Shown one piece after another: positions 26,818 to 34,104 of a DNA stretch of 36,107 nucleotides. Position numbers and translations under genes: made by a program. The notes beneath the pieces were generated by a model. The model was not told the DNA's origin and ran no database searches. It saw nothing but the letters and a program-made list of their open reading frames with translations. Source of the DNA: Planctomycetia bacterium (GTDB taxonomy: Bacteria; Planctomycetota; UBA1135; GCA-002686595); contig SXKQ01000094.1 of assembly GCA_005778045.1 (NCBI GenBank), positions 1 through 36,107 of the forward strand, written 5' to 3'. Position 1 is the first letter of the stretch. Each line of letters begins with the position of its first letter.

Positions 26818-28647
26818 ATGACACGGACCGCCAGCCAACCCCGCGATCGCGCCGCGCACCTGCGCCGCGTGGCCCTGCGCATGGCGGTCGCATCGCTGCT
26901 CGCGACCGCGGCCTCGGCCCAGACGCCGGTGCAGTACTCGATCGACTGGAAGAGCCAGAGCGTCTCGCGGCTCGACTCGTCGAGCGTGCCGCGGCCGATG
27001 ACCGAAGGCGACGTGCTCTCACCGGGCAACGCGGCCATGGGCGTGATCCAAACGCCGCAGGTCGTGCTCCCGGGCAGCAGCCTCTTCCTGCAGGGCTACG
27101 CGAACTGCCTCGGCCATGTCGGCGGCACTTCGTGCCAGATCGACGTCGACGCGCTCTCCGGCGGCGACGACGCGCTCTTCCGGCTCAACCCGCCGCGACG
27201 CCCGCGCATCCTGTTCTCCGTCGACGAGTGGGCCTCGGGCCACCCGGCCACACCCCAGAACCCGCCGCACGCCAGCGTGCGCAACCAGGGCAACCCGACC
27301 GTGCCGCCGCTCGGTCCGGGCGTGTTCGAGGCCTGCGCCGACGTGTTCGGCGACGTGAACCTTCCGAGCCCGCCGCTCGGTCCCGGCTTCGCGCCGCGCA
27401 ACAACACCGCGGTTTTCGATGGCAACGGCCTGCCGAGCGCCAACTCGTTCACGGGCCCGGGCCTCGGACTGCTCGAGCCGCGCAACACCAACGCCCCGTT
27501 CCCCTATGCGGGGGACAACCTCGACGCGCTCGAAATCGGCACCGAGCTCACCACAGCTCCGGTGGTGTACTTCTCGCTCGACTCGACCTTCCTCGACCGC
27601 ACGAATCAGGTCTCGAATTCCGGCTCTGCCGCGGCCAATGGATTCTCGAGCGCGGACGTGCTCAAGCGCACGGTCGGCGCGAGCGCCGTGGTGCACTTCG
27701 CGACGGCCTCGCAGCTCGGTCTCGATCGCTTCGGAGTCGGCACCGACGACCTCGACGCGCTGGTGCTCGCCGACAACGGCGACGGGGTCTACCAGCGCTC
27801 GCTCGTGCCCTACGACTGGACCAACGGCTCGACGGATATGCTGGTGTTCTCGGTGCGCCGCGGCTCGGCCATCATCAACCAGCCCGACAGCCTGTTCGGC
27901 GCGCCGATCCAGCCGGGCGACCTGCTGCTGCCGCCGGTCGCGGGCGGCCTGAACCAGAATCCGGCCATCTTTTTCTCCGCCGAGTCGCTCGGCCTGCGCA
28001 CGGAGCGCGGCGACAGCCTGAAGGACGGCGACGACCTCGATGCCGCCGACTTCGAGGAACTGCCCATCTTCGACTGCAACGAGAACGGGATCGAGGACTC
28101 GGCCGACATCGCCTTCGGCTCCTCGCAGGACACGAACTTCAACGGCATTCCCGACGAGTGTGAGGACAAGGTCGTCGAGTACTGCATGTGCGCGCTGGGC
28201 TCGAAGCCGAGCTGCACCAACAGCGACGCGAGCGCGGGCTGCGCCAACTCGACGGGCGTCGGCGGGCGCCTGCTCTCCAACATCCAGAGCGGCGGCTCGG
28301 TCGGCGTCGCGCTCGACAACCTCGTGCTGACCACCACGCAGCTGCCGCTCAACGTGCAGGGCATGGTCTACATGGGCCGTTCCTCGCGTCGGCCGACGAC
28401 CTTCTACGACGGCCTGCGCTGCATCAACTTGCCCGTGCTGCGCCACGCGACCAAGAGCTCCGGAGCAACCGGCGGCTTCGCGCTCGGACCCGGCATCGCA
28501 GCGCTCTCGCTCGCGCGCTTCGGCGCCTCCGGCACGATCTCGGCCGGCGACACGATCTACTTCCAGACTTGGTACCGCGACTCGACGGGCCCCTGCGGTA
28601 CAGGCTCCAACGTCTCCAGCGCGATCAAGGTCACTTTCCTCCCCTGA
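26818..28647 (+). CDS. secreted triple-repeat protein with dockerin-like and C-terminal modules, copy 2
   Basis: 609 aa with an extended charged N-region before the signal core (MAVASLLATAASAQ). An internal ATG at 26881 would give a normal short signal peptide and may be the true start. The order matches its paralogue at 22939. Three repeats run YSIDWKSQSVSRLDSS to IDVDALSGG, YFSLDSTFLDRTN to DDLDALVLAD, and FSVRRGSAIINQPDSLFG to DDLDAADFEE. The dockerin-like pair is DCNENGIEDSADI and DTNFNGIPDEC (28072-28161). The C-terminal module (YCMCALGSKPSC to QTWYRDSTGPCGTGSNVSS, about 28180-28644) is close to that of the paralogue, including GCANSTGVGG and DNLVLTTTQLP. Presumably extracellular; function unknown. 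Confidence 0.85.
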   Translation: MTRTASQPRDRAAHLRRVALRMAVASLLATAASAQTPVQYSIDWKSQSVSRLDSSSVPRPMTEGDVLSPGNAAMGVIQTPQVVLPGSSLFLQGYANCLGHVGGTSCQIDVDALSGGDDALFRLNPPRRPRILFSVDEWASGHPATPQNPPHASVRNQGNPTVPPLGPGVFEACADVFGDVNLPSPPLGPGFAPRNNTAVFDGNGLPSANSFTGPGLGLLEPRNTNAPFPYAGDNLDALEIGTELTTAPVVYFSLDSTFLDRTNQVSNSGSAAANGFSSADVLKRTVGASAVVHFATASQLGLDRFGVGTDDLDALVLADNGDGVYQRSLVPYDWTNGSTDMLVFSVRRGSAIINQPDSLFGAPIQPGDLLLPPVAGGLNQNPAIFFSAESLGLRTERGDSLKDGDDLDAADFEELPIFDCNENGIEDSADIAFGSSQDTNFNGIPDECEDKVVEYCMCALGSKPSCTNSDASAGCANSTGVGGRLLSNIQSGGSVGVALDNLVLTTTQLPLNVQGMVYMGRSSRRPTTFYDGLRCINLPVLRHATKSSGATGGFALGPGIAALSLARFGASGTISAGDTIYFQTWYRDSTGPCGTGSNVSSAIKVTFLP

Positions 28648-28704
28648 ACCGCGGCGAGTGGGCTATTTTCATTCGCGGGGACCCGGCCTGCGCTTCGCGA
28701 GTCC

Positions 28705-28736
28705 AAGCGGGGCCCAGCCGTGCGCGGGCCCCGCTT
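28705..28736 (+). terminator. 11-bp perfect hairpin terminator
   Basis: AAGCGGGGCCC (28705-28715) pairs perfectly with 28726-28736 across a 10-nt loop. It lies after the second triple-repeat gene and just before the FG-GAP gene, so the latter must start from its own promoter or from read-through. The A-flanked left arm and TT after the right arm are weakly terminator-like. Confidence 0.65.
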
Positions 28737-28753
28737 ATTGTCCGGACGTCTCG

Positions 28754-30967
28754 ATGCTGCACCTCCCCCACGCGCTCGCACTCGTCGCACTCGCCACCGC
28801 CCAGCAGTTCCAGCACCAGGTCGGGCTCCTGCCAGGCACGCCGCGCTGGACGGAAGGCGTCGAGGCCGCGGACGTCGATCGCGACGGCGACCTCGACCTG
28901 TTCTTCGCCGACGGCGAGGGCTTCAACGTCGCGGGCACCAAGCGCCAGAACGTGCTGCTCCTCAACCAGCTCGTGCCGAGCGGCACGCTGTCGTTCACGG
29001 ACGAGAGCGTGGCGCGGCTCGGCACGCGGCTCTCCAACGCCAAGGCCGTGATCACCGGCGACGTCAACGGCGACGGCTGGATCGACGCGCTCGTGTGCAA
29101 CGCGTGGGACACGGACGTGCCGTTCCTCTACATCAATCGCGGCGCCGCGAATCCGGGCTTCTTCACGATGGAGAGCGCGACGCGCGGCTTCACCACGGCC
29201 GTGAGTTCCGGCGGCGGGCAGTTCGGCGACATCGACGACGACGGCGATCTCGACCTCGTGCTCAATGACGCCTACCTCGGCACGGCAGCGCGTCGGCCGC
29301 GCGTGTACTTCAACAACGGTGCGGGCGTGTTCACGTACACCGCCGCCGCGATGTCGGCTGGTCCGACGAAGTCGGCGCAGATGGAGACGCATCTCGCCGA
29401 TCTCGACAACGACTGGGACCTCGACTTCATCGGCCTGACGCGCGCCGCGAACGGCGGCACGAACCACTATGTGCTGCTCAACAACGGCAGTGGCACGTTT
29501 GCGACCACGACGGCCACGATTCCCTCGAACTCGGCCTCGACGTATGCGGGCGAGGTTGGCGATCTCGACGGCGACAGCGACCTCGACCTGTTCCTCGTGA
29601 GCTCGTCCTCGTTCGCCGAGGGTGCGATCCGCAACAACCTCGCTCCGTCGGGTTCGCTCGGCTTCACGGCGCTCACCGCGCTCACCGACGGCAACGACGA
29701 CAACGAGATCTGCCTCTTCGACTGGGACATCGACGGCGACTACGACGTGGTCGTCGGCTCGCTCTCGAACACGCGTGAGACGCTGTGGACCAACGGCGGC
29801 AGCGGGAACTTCACCAACGCCGGCGCGGCGATCATCACCGCGCTCAGCGACCCGACGCTCGACGCCACGGTCGCCGACCTCGACAACGATGGACGCTACG
29901 ACATCGTCACCGCGCAGGGCGAGGGGAGCAGCGCGCAGTGGGCCAACAAGGTCTATCGCAACACCGGGCTCGTGGACACGCGCAAGCCAGTGATCGTCGC
30001 GACGAGGGAGCCCGCGACGGTGCTGCCTGCGGGCCCCTGGAGGGTGCATGCGAAGGTTCGCGACCAGGTGCTCGACAATGGTCTCAACTGGATCGCGGCG
30101 AGCGCGCGCTACGTCGTGCGCACGCAGACGACGGTCGAGAGCGTGCTGATCAGCACCAGCGGGCTTTCGGACGCCGCGGTGACGATCCCTGCGGGCGGGA
30201 TCGTGCGCATGACGGCGATCTCGGGCACGCAAACCGTGCGCTTCACGAACGCGCCCTACGACCACACCGTGACGGTGCCGGGCGCGGGCATGGCGGACAT
30301 CGTGCTCGTGACGCCGGGCACCTACGCGTACACCGTGCAGCCGGCGGACTTCGGCGGCACCATCACGGTGACCGGCAGCGCCACTACCATCGCGGGCCAG
30401 CTCTCGGGCGGTCAGCTCTATCGCTTCCGGTTCGCGGACACGTCGGGCGGCGCTGGCAAGGCGCTCGTCTACGAACTCGCCTTCACCGACGCAGCCGGCA
30501 ACAGGACCGTCAGCGCGCCGCGCACGCTCTCGCTGACGGATTGCTCGCTCTCGATCTACTGCACCGCGAAGACCAACAGCCTCGGGTGCGTGCCGAGGAT
30601 CCTCGCCTCCGGCACGCCGAGCACGGTCGCTGGCTCGGGCTTCTCCGTCGGCGCGATCGACGTGCTCAACCAGAAGTTGGGCCTGTTCTTCTACAGCCTC
30701 TCGGGAGCCGTCGCGCAGCCGTTCCAAGGCGGAACGATGTGCATCGCGGCGCCGCGGCAGCGCAGCGCGATCCTGAGCTCGGGCGGCGTCCTCGGCGGCA
30801 ACGACTGCAGCGGCTTGTTCGGCCTCGACTTCAACGCGGAAATGCGTGCCAATCCGGCGCGTTTCGCCGTCGGCGACACTGTCACGGGCCAGTTCTGGAG
30901 CCGCGATCCCGCGGACCCCTTCCAGACGAGCCTGACCGACGCGCTGCGCTTCGGACTGTGCCAGTAG
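28754..30967 (+). CDS. secreted seven-bladed FG-GAP/VCBS propeller protein
   Basis: 737 aa from ATG 28754, which gives the signal peptide MLHLPHALALVALATAQQ; a start at 28658 would lie before the terminator hairpin and is rejected. Seven calcium loops mark seven propeller blades: DVDRDGDLDLFF, DVNGDGWIDALV, DIDDDGDLDLVL, DLDNDWDLDFIG, DLDGDSDLDLFL, DWDIDGDYDVVV and DLDNDGRYDIVT. A segment of about 80 residues after the propeller reads like a cupredoxin fold without copper ligands (VTIPAGGIVRMTAISG, DHTVTVPG, PGTYAYTV, GGTITVTG). The C-terminal module follows (YCTAKTNSLGCVPRI to GQFWSRDPADPF, 30557-30964). It is probably a surface or extracellular binding protein. It converges with ilvE, with 13 bp between stops. 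Confidence 0.9.
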   Translation: MLHLPHALALVALATAQQFQHQVGLLPGTPRWTEGVEAADVDRDGDLDLFFADGEGFNVAGTKRQNVLLLNQLVPSGTLSFTDESVARLGTRLSNAKAVITGDVNGDGWIDALVCNAWDTDVPFLYINRGAANPGFFTMESATRGFTTAVSSGGGQFGDIDDDGDLDLVLNDAYLGTAARRPRVYFNNGAGVFTYTAAAMSAGPTKSAQMETHLADLDNDWDLDFIGLTRAANGGTNHYVLLNNGSGTFATTTATIPSNSASTYAGEVGDLDGDSDLDLFLVSSSSFAEGAIRNNLAPSGSLGFTALTALTDGNDDNEICLFDWDIDGDYDVVVGSLSNTRETLWTNGGSGNFTNAGAAIITALSDPTLDATVADLDNDGRYDIVTAQGEGSSAQWANKVYRNTGLVDTRKPVIVATREPATVLPAGPWRVHAKVRDQVLDNGLNWIAASARYVVRTQTTVESVLISTSGLSDAAVTIPAGGIVRMTAISGTQTVRFTNAPYDHTVTVPGAGMADIVLVTPGTYAYTVQPADFGGTITVTGSATTIAGQLSGGQLYRFRFADTSGGAGKALVYELAFTDAAGNRTVSAPRTLSLTDCSLSIYCTAKTNSLGCVPRILASGTPSTVAGSGFSVGAIDVLNQKLGLFFYSLSGAVAQPFQGGTMCIAAPRQRSAILSSGGVLGGNDCSGLFGLDFNAEMRANPARFAVGDTVTGQFWSRDPADPFQTSLTDALRFGLCQ

Positions 30968-30980
30968 CCGCGCGGCTCGA

Positions 30981-31904
30981 CTAGACGCGCACGAGCCAGC
31001 CGTGGCGGTCGGGCTTCGCGCCCGTCACGAGTGCGCGAAACTCGGCCTGCAGGTGCGTGGTGACCGGCCCTCGCGCGCCGGCGCCGACCTGCTTGCGGTC
31101 GAGCGAGCGCACGGGCGTGATCTCCGCGGCGGTGCCGCAGATGAAGAGCTCTTCCGCGCAGTACAGCAGCTCGCGCGGCATCGTCACCTCGCGCACCTCG
31201 AGCCCGGCTTCGCGCGCGAGCTGGGCCACGCAACCGCGCGTGATGCCCTGCAGGATCGAGCTGCCGATGTTGGGCGTGTGCAGCACGCCGTCGACGACCG
31301 CGAACACGTTCGCTCCGCTGCCTTCGCTCACGTGCCCCTGCGCGTCGAGCGCGATGCCGTCGGCGAAGCCGTTGGCGCGCGCCTCGAGGATCACGAGCTG
31401 CGAGTTGAGGTAATTCGCGGCGCTCTTGGCCATCGCGGGCAAGGTGTCCGGCGCCATGCGACGCCAGCTCGAGGTGCCCATGTCGATGCCCTTCTCCGCG
31501 GCCTCGACGCCGAAGTGCGCGCCGTGCTCGATCACGATCACGGTCATGTCGACCGGGCAGTGCGTCGGATCGACGCCGAGCTGGCCGTAGCCGCGCAGCG
31601 CGAGCGGGCGGATGTAGCACGAGGCGTAGCCGTTGGCGCGCACCGTGGCGAGCACGGCCTCGCACAGCTCATCCTCGCTCCAGCGCAGCGGCAGGTTGAC
31701 GATGCGGCAGGACTGCACCATGCGGCGCATGTGCGGGCGCAGCTGCATCACGGCGGAGACGCAGCCGTGCGCCGGGTAGCCGCGCAGGCCCTCGAACACG
31801 CTGGAGCCGTAGTGCAGCGCGTGGGTCGCGACGTGGACTTGCGCCTGCTCCCAGGGGACGAGCTTGCCATTCCACCAGATGAATCCCTTGCCCGGCAGCT
31901 TCAT
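30981..31904 (-). CDS. ilvE: branched-chain amino acid aminotransferase
   Basis: 307 aa from ATG 31904, with GGAGG eight bases upstream; this equals the usual IlvE length, and the much longer upstream reading is rejected. It is a fold-type IV PLP enzyme. The opening FIWWNGKLVPWEQAQVHVATHALHYGSSVFEG is diagnostic, and the PLP lysine is Lys160 in AMAKSAANYLNSQL. Cofactor phosphate-binding and family motifs are GHVSEGSGANVF and ILQGITRGCV. It catalyses the last step of valine, leucine and isoleucine synthesis and the first step of their breakdown, using glutamate/2-oxoglutarate in the cytoplasm. It is divergent from the small gene at 31941 across a 36-bp gap. No other branched-chain genes are nearby. 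Confidence 0.97.
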   Translation of the reverse strand: MKLPGKGFIWWNGKLVPWEQAQVHVATHALHYGSSVFEGLRGYPAHGCVSAVMQLRPHMRRMVQSCRIVNLPLRWSEDELCEAVLATVRANGYASCYIRPLALRGYGQLGVDPTHCPVDMTVIVIEHGAHFGVEAAEKGIDMGTSSWRRMAPDTLPAMAKSAANYLNSQLVILEARANGFADGIALDAQGHVSEGSGANVFAVVDGVLHTPNIGSSILQGITRGCVAQLAREAGLEVREVTMPRELLYCAEELFICGTAAEITPVRSLDRKQVGAGARGPVTTHLQAEFRALVTGAKPDRHGWLVRV

Positions 31905-31940
31905 GCCCTTGCCTCCGCTCGCAGGATAGACTCCGTCAGC

Positions 31941-32207
31941 ATGAACATCCATGACGCCCCGCACGGCATCAACATCGTGGTCGAGACCGCGAAAGGTCGG
32001 CTCTACATCGGTCGTTTCGACAGCGCGAGCGCCTTCACGGCCCTGCTGCACGATTGCGACGTACGCGACCTTCCCGACGCCGCGGTGCGCGAGCAGCACA
32101 TTCGCGAGTCCGCGACCTACGGCATCGACGTGCAGGAGCGCGATGTGCAGGTCGACGTGCTGCAGGTGACGCGCGTGCGGCTGTTGCGAGACATTCCCAA
32201 GCTCTAG
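31941..32207 (+). CDS. small conserved-looking protein of unknown function
   Basis: 88 aa from ATG 31941. It has no signal peptide or membrane helix, so it is cytoplasmic. The first half alternates as beta strands (INIVVETAKGRLYIGRF), with an acidic middle (LLHDCDVRDLPDAAVRE) and a beta-rich end (VQVDVLQVTRVRLLRDIPKL). I do not recognise the family. It is divergent from ilvE with a 36-bp shared upstream region, and only 6 bp separate its stop from the start of the GT-C-like gene, so the two are probably one transcript. The location suggests either an accessory to the membrane transferase or an unrelated housekeeping factor. Confidence 0.6.
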   Translation: MNIHDAPHGINIVVETAKGRLYIGRFDSASAFTALLHDCDVRDLPDAAVREQHIRESATYGIDVQERDVQVDVLQVTRVRLLRDIPKL

Positions 32208-32213
32208 GGCGCG

Positions 32214-33887
32214 ATGAAGTCCACGCGCGTGATTTGGGCGCTCGTCGCCCTGACGCTGTGGACGCTCGCCGTGCGCGTCTACGGCGTCGGCTTCGGCGTG
32301 CCGTGCCTCAAGGAGGCCGACACGTTCATCGCCGATCACGCGCGCATGCTGCGCGAGGGCGAGGTCAAGCTCGACCGCGCGCTCAGCGCCTGCCAGTACC
32401 CATCGCTGCTCGCGCACGCCACGGCGCCGCTCTCCGACGCGACGCTCGAGCCGCCGCCCGGTCCGAGCACGCTGGAGGAGCATCTCGAGGCTGCGGCGCG
32501 TGTGTGGCTCGACCTGCGCACGCTCGTCGCCGTGCTGTCGGTGTTGATCGTGCCTGCGACGTTCTTCATCGCGCGCCGCTTCGTCGAGCCGCCATGGGCC
32601 CTTCTCGCGGCGGCATTGGTCTCGACGAGCCTGCTGCACGTGTTCTTCTCGCAGGAAGCACGCGCGCACGGCGCCGTGATCGCGTTCTCCGCCTGCGCCG
32701 TCGCGAGCGCGCTGTGGCTGCGAAGCTCGCCGGGGTGGGCACCCTATCTCGCGACCGCGCTGTGGACCGCCCTCGCCGTCGGCACGCTGCACAACGGCCT
32801 CGCGGTGCTCGCGCCGATCGCCGTCGCGCAGCTCGCGCGCAAGGACCGCCGCTGGTTCGACTGGCGCATCCTGCTAGTGGGCGGCGCGGCGCTCGCGGCG
32901 TTCCGCGTGTTCTACTGGTATTACTTCGACGAGGCCGCTCGGCAGGCGATGGCCGGCGATGATGCGACGCAGAGCGTGCTGCGGGACCTGCCTTTCGACG
33001 GCACGGGCTTCCTGCGCCTCGGTCGCACGCTGTGGTTCTACGAGCCCGTCCTCACGCTGCTGCTCGCGCTCGCGCTGCTTGTGTGGGCCTTGCGGCGCGG
33101 CTCGGGCACGATCGAACGCGGCGACCTTTGGGTCGTGCTGTCCTACGTCGCGCCCTACCTGCTGCTCGCGGGCCTTTTCAACCAGACGTACGAGCGCTTC
33201 CTCCTGCCGCTCCTGCCTTACCTCGCGACGTTCGCGGCGTGGGGCGTGGCGAGCCTCGCCGCGCGCACGCGCCTCGCCGCGGTGGCCGCCCTCGCGCTGC
33301 TCGCCGTGCCGCTCGCGGCCTCGACAAAAATGTCGTGGATGCGCGGGCAGGGCTCGACGCTCGACGACGCGGCCGAGTGGATCCGCGCGCGCGTGACCGA
33401 GCCGGCTGCGCAGCCCGTGTTCGTGCTGCCGCCGCTCGACGTGCCCCTGATGCGCACCGTCGAGAGCCTGCGCTACCCCGAGGGTCACGCGGCTTTCTTC
33501 AGCCCGTGGTCGCGCTACCAGAACCGCCTCGCCGACGAGCGCCGCAGCGCGCCGCTCTACCGTCTGTATTGGATCACCGGAAAGCCCGAGTTCGGCGCGC
33601 TCGAGAGCGACGAGAAGCTCGATCGCTTCGTGCGCTCCCACGGGCCGGGGCTCTACGTTGTCTACACCGTGGACAGCCAGCAGAGCCCCGAGCGGGCGCG
33701 CATCGTCGAGTCCCTGCGCCGAATCGGGACCCCGCTGGCGCGGCTCTCGCCTGACCGCGATCCGAACTTCACGGACCACCAGCTCTGGGACCAAGACGTC
33801 GAAGCCGAGGGCTGGCCCCATGTGACGGCGCGGGTGCTGCGCGCCCGGACGGTCGGACCGGTGATCGAGATTTTTGAGCTGCGCTGA
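32214..33887 (+). CDS. GT-C-like polytopic membrane protein (GT39/ArnT type), copy 2
   Basis: 557 aa, exactly the length of its paralogue at 10747-12420. About ten membrane helices are followed by a soluble C-terminal part of about 190 residues. The first outer loop holds an acidic EAD in CLKEADTFIADHARMLREG, aligned with EPDSYLVLQTEILREG of copy 1. Other matching segments are LVAVLSVLIVPATFFIARRF, SLLHVFFSQEARAHG, AVGTLHNGLAVLAPI and NQTYERFLLPLLPYLATFAA. GT-C enzymes move sugars from polyprenyl-phosphate carriers to lipid or protein acceptors outside the cytoplasm; the acceptor here is unknown. It is probably co-transcribed with the small gene 6 bp upstream. The C-terminal domain is the most divergent part between the copies. 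Confidence 0.75.
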   Translation: MKSTRVIWALVALTLWTLAVRVYGVGFGVPCLKEADTFIADHARMLREGEVKLDRALSACQYPSLLAHATAPLSDATLEPPPGPSTLEEHLEAAARVWLDLRTLVAVLSVLIVPATFFIARRFVEPPWALLAAALVSTSLLHVFFSQEARAHGAVIAFSACAVASALWLRSSPGWAPYLATALWTALAVGTLHNGLAVLAPIAVAQLARKDRRWFDWRILLVGGAALAAFRVFYWYYFDEAARQAMAGDDATQSVLRDLPFDGTGFLRLGRTLWFYEPVLTLLLALALLVWALRRGSGTIERGDLWVVLSYVAPYLLLAGLFNQTYERFLLPLLPYLATFAAWGVASLAARTRLAAVAALALLAVPLAASTKMSWMRGQGSTLDDAAEWIRARVTEPAAQPVFVLPPLDVPLMRTVESLRYPEGHAAFFSPWSRYQNRLADERRSAPLYRLYWITGKPEFGALESDEKLDRFVRSHGPGLYVVYTVDSQQSPERARIVESLRRIGTPLARLSPDRDPNFTDHQLWDQDVEAEGWPHVTARVLRARTVGPVIEIFELR

Positions 33888-34001
33888 GCCGCGACAACGG
33901 CCGCACGCCAGCACGTTTCAATTTTTCCAAGAGCCTTCGGGACGCTCGAAAGGCCCTTGCTGGCCCTCCAACGGCCTCCTGACTTCAGAAGCGCCGCTAA
34001 A

Positions 34002-34048
34002 ATGCGTCGGGCGGGTGTGCGAGATGCGATTGACGGAACCCGACGCAT
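34002..34048. promoter_or_regulatory. 10-bp perfect inverted repeat around the sensor promoter
   Basis: ATGCGTCGGG (34002-34011) and CCCGACGCAT (34039-34048) are exact inverted copies separated by 27 bp. The right arm falls between the predicted -35 and -10 boxes of the FIST gene promoter and the left arm lies upstream. It could be a two-half-site operator or, less likely given its position before the predicted start of transcription, an RNA stem. Confidence 0.5.
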
Positions 34049-34059
34049 CGTGGGATATT
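34030..34059 (+). promoter_or_regulatory. predicted sigma70-type promoter of the FIST/kinase pair
   Basis: TTGACG (34030-34035, five of six consensus bases) and GATATT (34054-34059, four of six) are spaced by 18 bp in a local AT-rich stretch. The predicted leader is about 40 nt and contains the ribosome site TGGAGG before ATG 34105. Confidence 0.45.
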
Positions 34060-34104
34060 TCATTTGTTACACATTTGAACTAGCGGTCCTTCTGGAGGCC
34101 CCCG

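Noticed and set aside
28631..30727. 698-codon open frame antisense to the FG-GAP gene
   Set aside because: Its Asp/Val/Arg-rich pattern mirrors the repeated calcium loops on the plus strand and has no signal peptide or domain of its own.
31905..32792. Roughly 300-codon N-terminal extension of ilvE on the minus strand
   Set aside because: It is antisense to the small gene and the second GT-C-like gene; ATG 31904 has a strong ribosome site and gives the family length with the PLP lysine at 160.
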